NCBI GenBank assembly: GCA_041662005.1
Contig: JBAZTJ010000135.1
Span: 1 to 6,238, forward strand
DNA length: 6,238 bases
Direction of reading: 5' to 3'
Source: DATHXC01 sp041662005
GTDB taxonomy: Bacteria; Pseudomonadota; Gammaproteobacteria; Burkholderiales; Methylophilaceae
The position numbers were made by a program, and so were the translations under genes. Positions 5,898 to 6,238 of the stretch are shown in pieces. Position 1 is the first letter of the stretch. Every line of letters starts with the position of its first letter. A model generated the notes under the pieces. That model had not been told where the DNA came from and did not search any database. It was given only the letters and a program-made list of their open reading frames with translations.

Positions 5898-6238
5898 ATG
5901 AAATTCAGATTCCCTATCGTCATTATTGATGAAGATTTCCGTTCCGAAAACTCCTCCGGTCTTGGCATACGCGTGCTTGCCAAAGCCATCGAAGAGGAAG
6001 GTTTTGAAGTGCTCGGCGTGACCAGCTACGGCGACCTTACCTCGTTTGCCCAGCAGCAAAGCCGTGCCTCGGCCTTTATCCTGTCTATCGACGATGAAGA
6101 GTTCATCGAAGAAAAACCGGAGGCTCTGGAAAACCTGCGCAAGTTTGTAGACGAGATACGTTATCGCAACGAAGAAATCCCTATTTTCCTGCACGGTGAA
6201 ACCCGCACCTCACGCCATATCCCCAATGAGATTCTGCG
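5898..6238 (+). CDS. Orn/Lys/Arg decarboxylase, N-terminal part (cut by window edge)
   Basis: Start of a PLP-dependent basic amino acid decarboxylase of fold type I (Orn/Lys/Arg family). The visible 113 codons form the N-terminal 'wing' domain, a response-regulator-like alpha/beta domain: strand FPIVIIDEDF (about 4-13), helix GLGIRVLAKAIEEEGF (21-36), VLGVTSYGDL (38-47), SRASAFILSIDDEEF (55-69) and EIPIFLHGETRTSRHIP (93-109). The wording fits betaproteobacterial members of the family. The PLP-binding Lys and catalytic core lie beyond the window, so whether the substrate is lysine, arginine or ornithine cannot be decided. The product would be cadaverine, agmatine or putrescine, with consumption of a proton. 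The frame stays open to the last base. The gene may be co-transcribed with dcd or have its own promoter in the 99-base gap that holds the inverted repeat. Confidence 0.9.
   Translation, partial: MKFRFPIVIIDEDFRSENSSGLGIRVLAKAIEEEGFEVLGVTSYGDLTSFAQQQSRASAFILSIDDEEFIEEKPEALENLRKFVDEIRYRNEEIPIFLHGETRTSRHIPNEIL

Noticed and set aside
5859..6194. 111-codon minus-strand open frame opposite the decarboxylase start
   Set aside because: It runs against a strongly conserved plus-strand protein domain with a good ribosome-binding site, and its own translation resembles nothing known to me.

Overview
The window looks like chromosomal DNA of a betaproteobacterium, most likely a methylotroph of the Methylophilaceae (Methylobacillus/Methylotenera/Methylophilus group). 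This is inferred from protein wording, not from a database search. The dCTP deaminase and the start of the Orn/Lys/Arg decarboxylase read like betaproteobacterial versions. A short-type 6-phosphogluconate dehydrogenase grouped with zwf and pgl fits a ribulose-monophosphate-cycle methylotroph.

Layout. Positions 1-998 (+) hold the 3' part of apbC/mrp, a P-loop Fe-S carrier ATPase whose start lies left of the window. Converging on it, 1011-1619 (-) encodes an unrecognised AT-rich lipoprotein. Next, 1715-2428 (-) is pgl (6-phosphogluconolactonase). It diverges across a promoter-bearing gap of about 0.1 kb from gnd (2532-3464, +; 6-phosphogluconate dehydrogenase), which is followed by zwf (3559-5040, +; glucose-6-phosphate dehydrogenase). 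A strong intrinsic terminator closes gnd-zwf. Then come dcd (5226-5798, +; dCTP deaminase) and, after a long inverted repeat, the first 113 codons of an Orn/Lys/Arg decarboxylase (5898 to the window end, +).

Function. zwf, pgl and gnd encode the three enzymes of the oxidative pentose phosphate branch: glucose-6-phosphate to 6-phosphogluconolactone, to 6-phosphogluconate, to ribulose-5-phosphate, CO2 and reduced cofactor. In RuMP-cycle methylotrophs this branch also closes a cyclic route of formaldehyde oxidation, which would explain why the genes sit together. apbC, dcd and the decarboxylase are housekeeping genes without an obvious functional link to that block.

No new defence system, mobile element, CRISPR array or RNA gene is visible. 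The items most worth a second look are the 66-bp inverted repeat between dcd and the decarboxylase, the orphan lipoprotein, the altered signature motifs in Zwf, and the hairpin between gnd and zwf.
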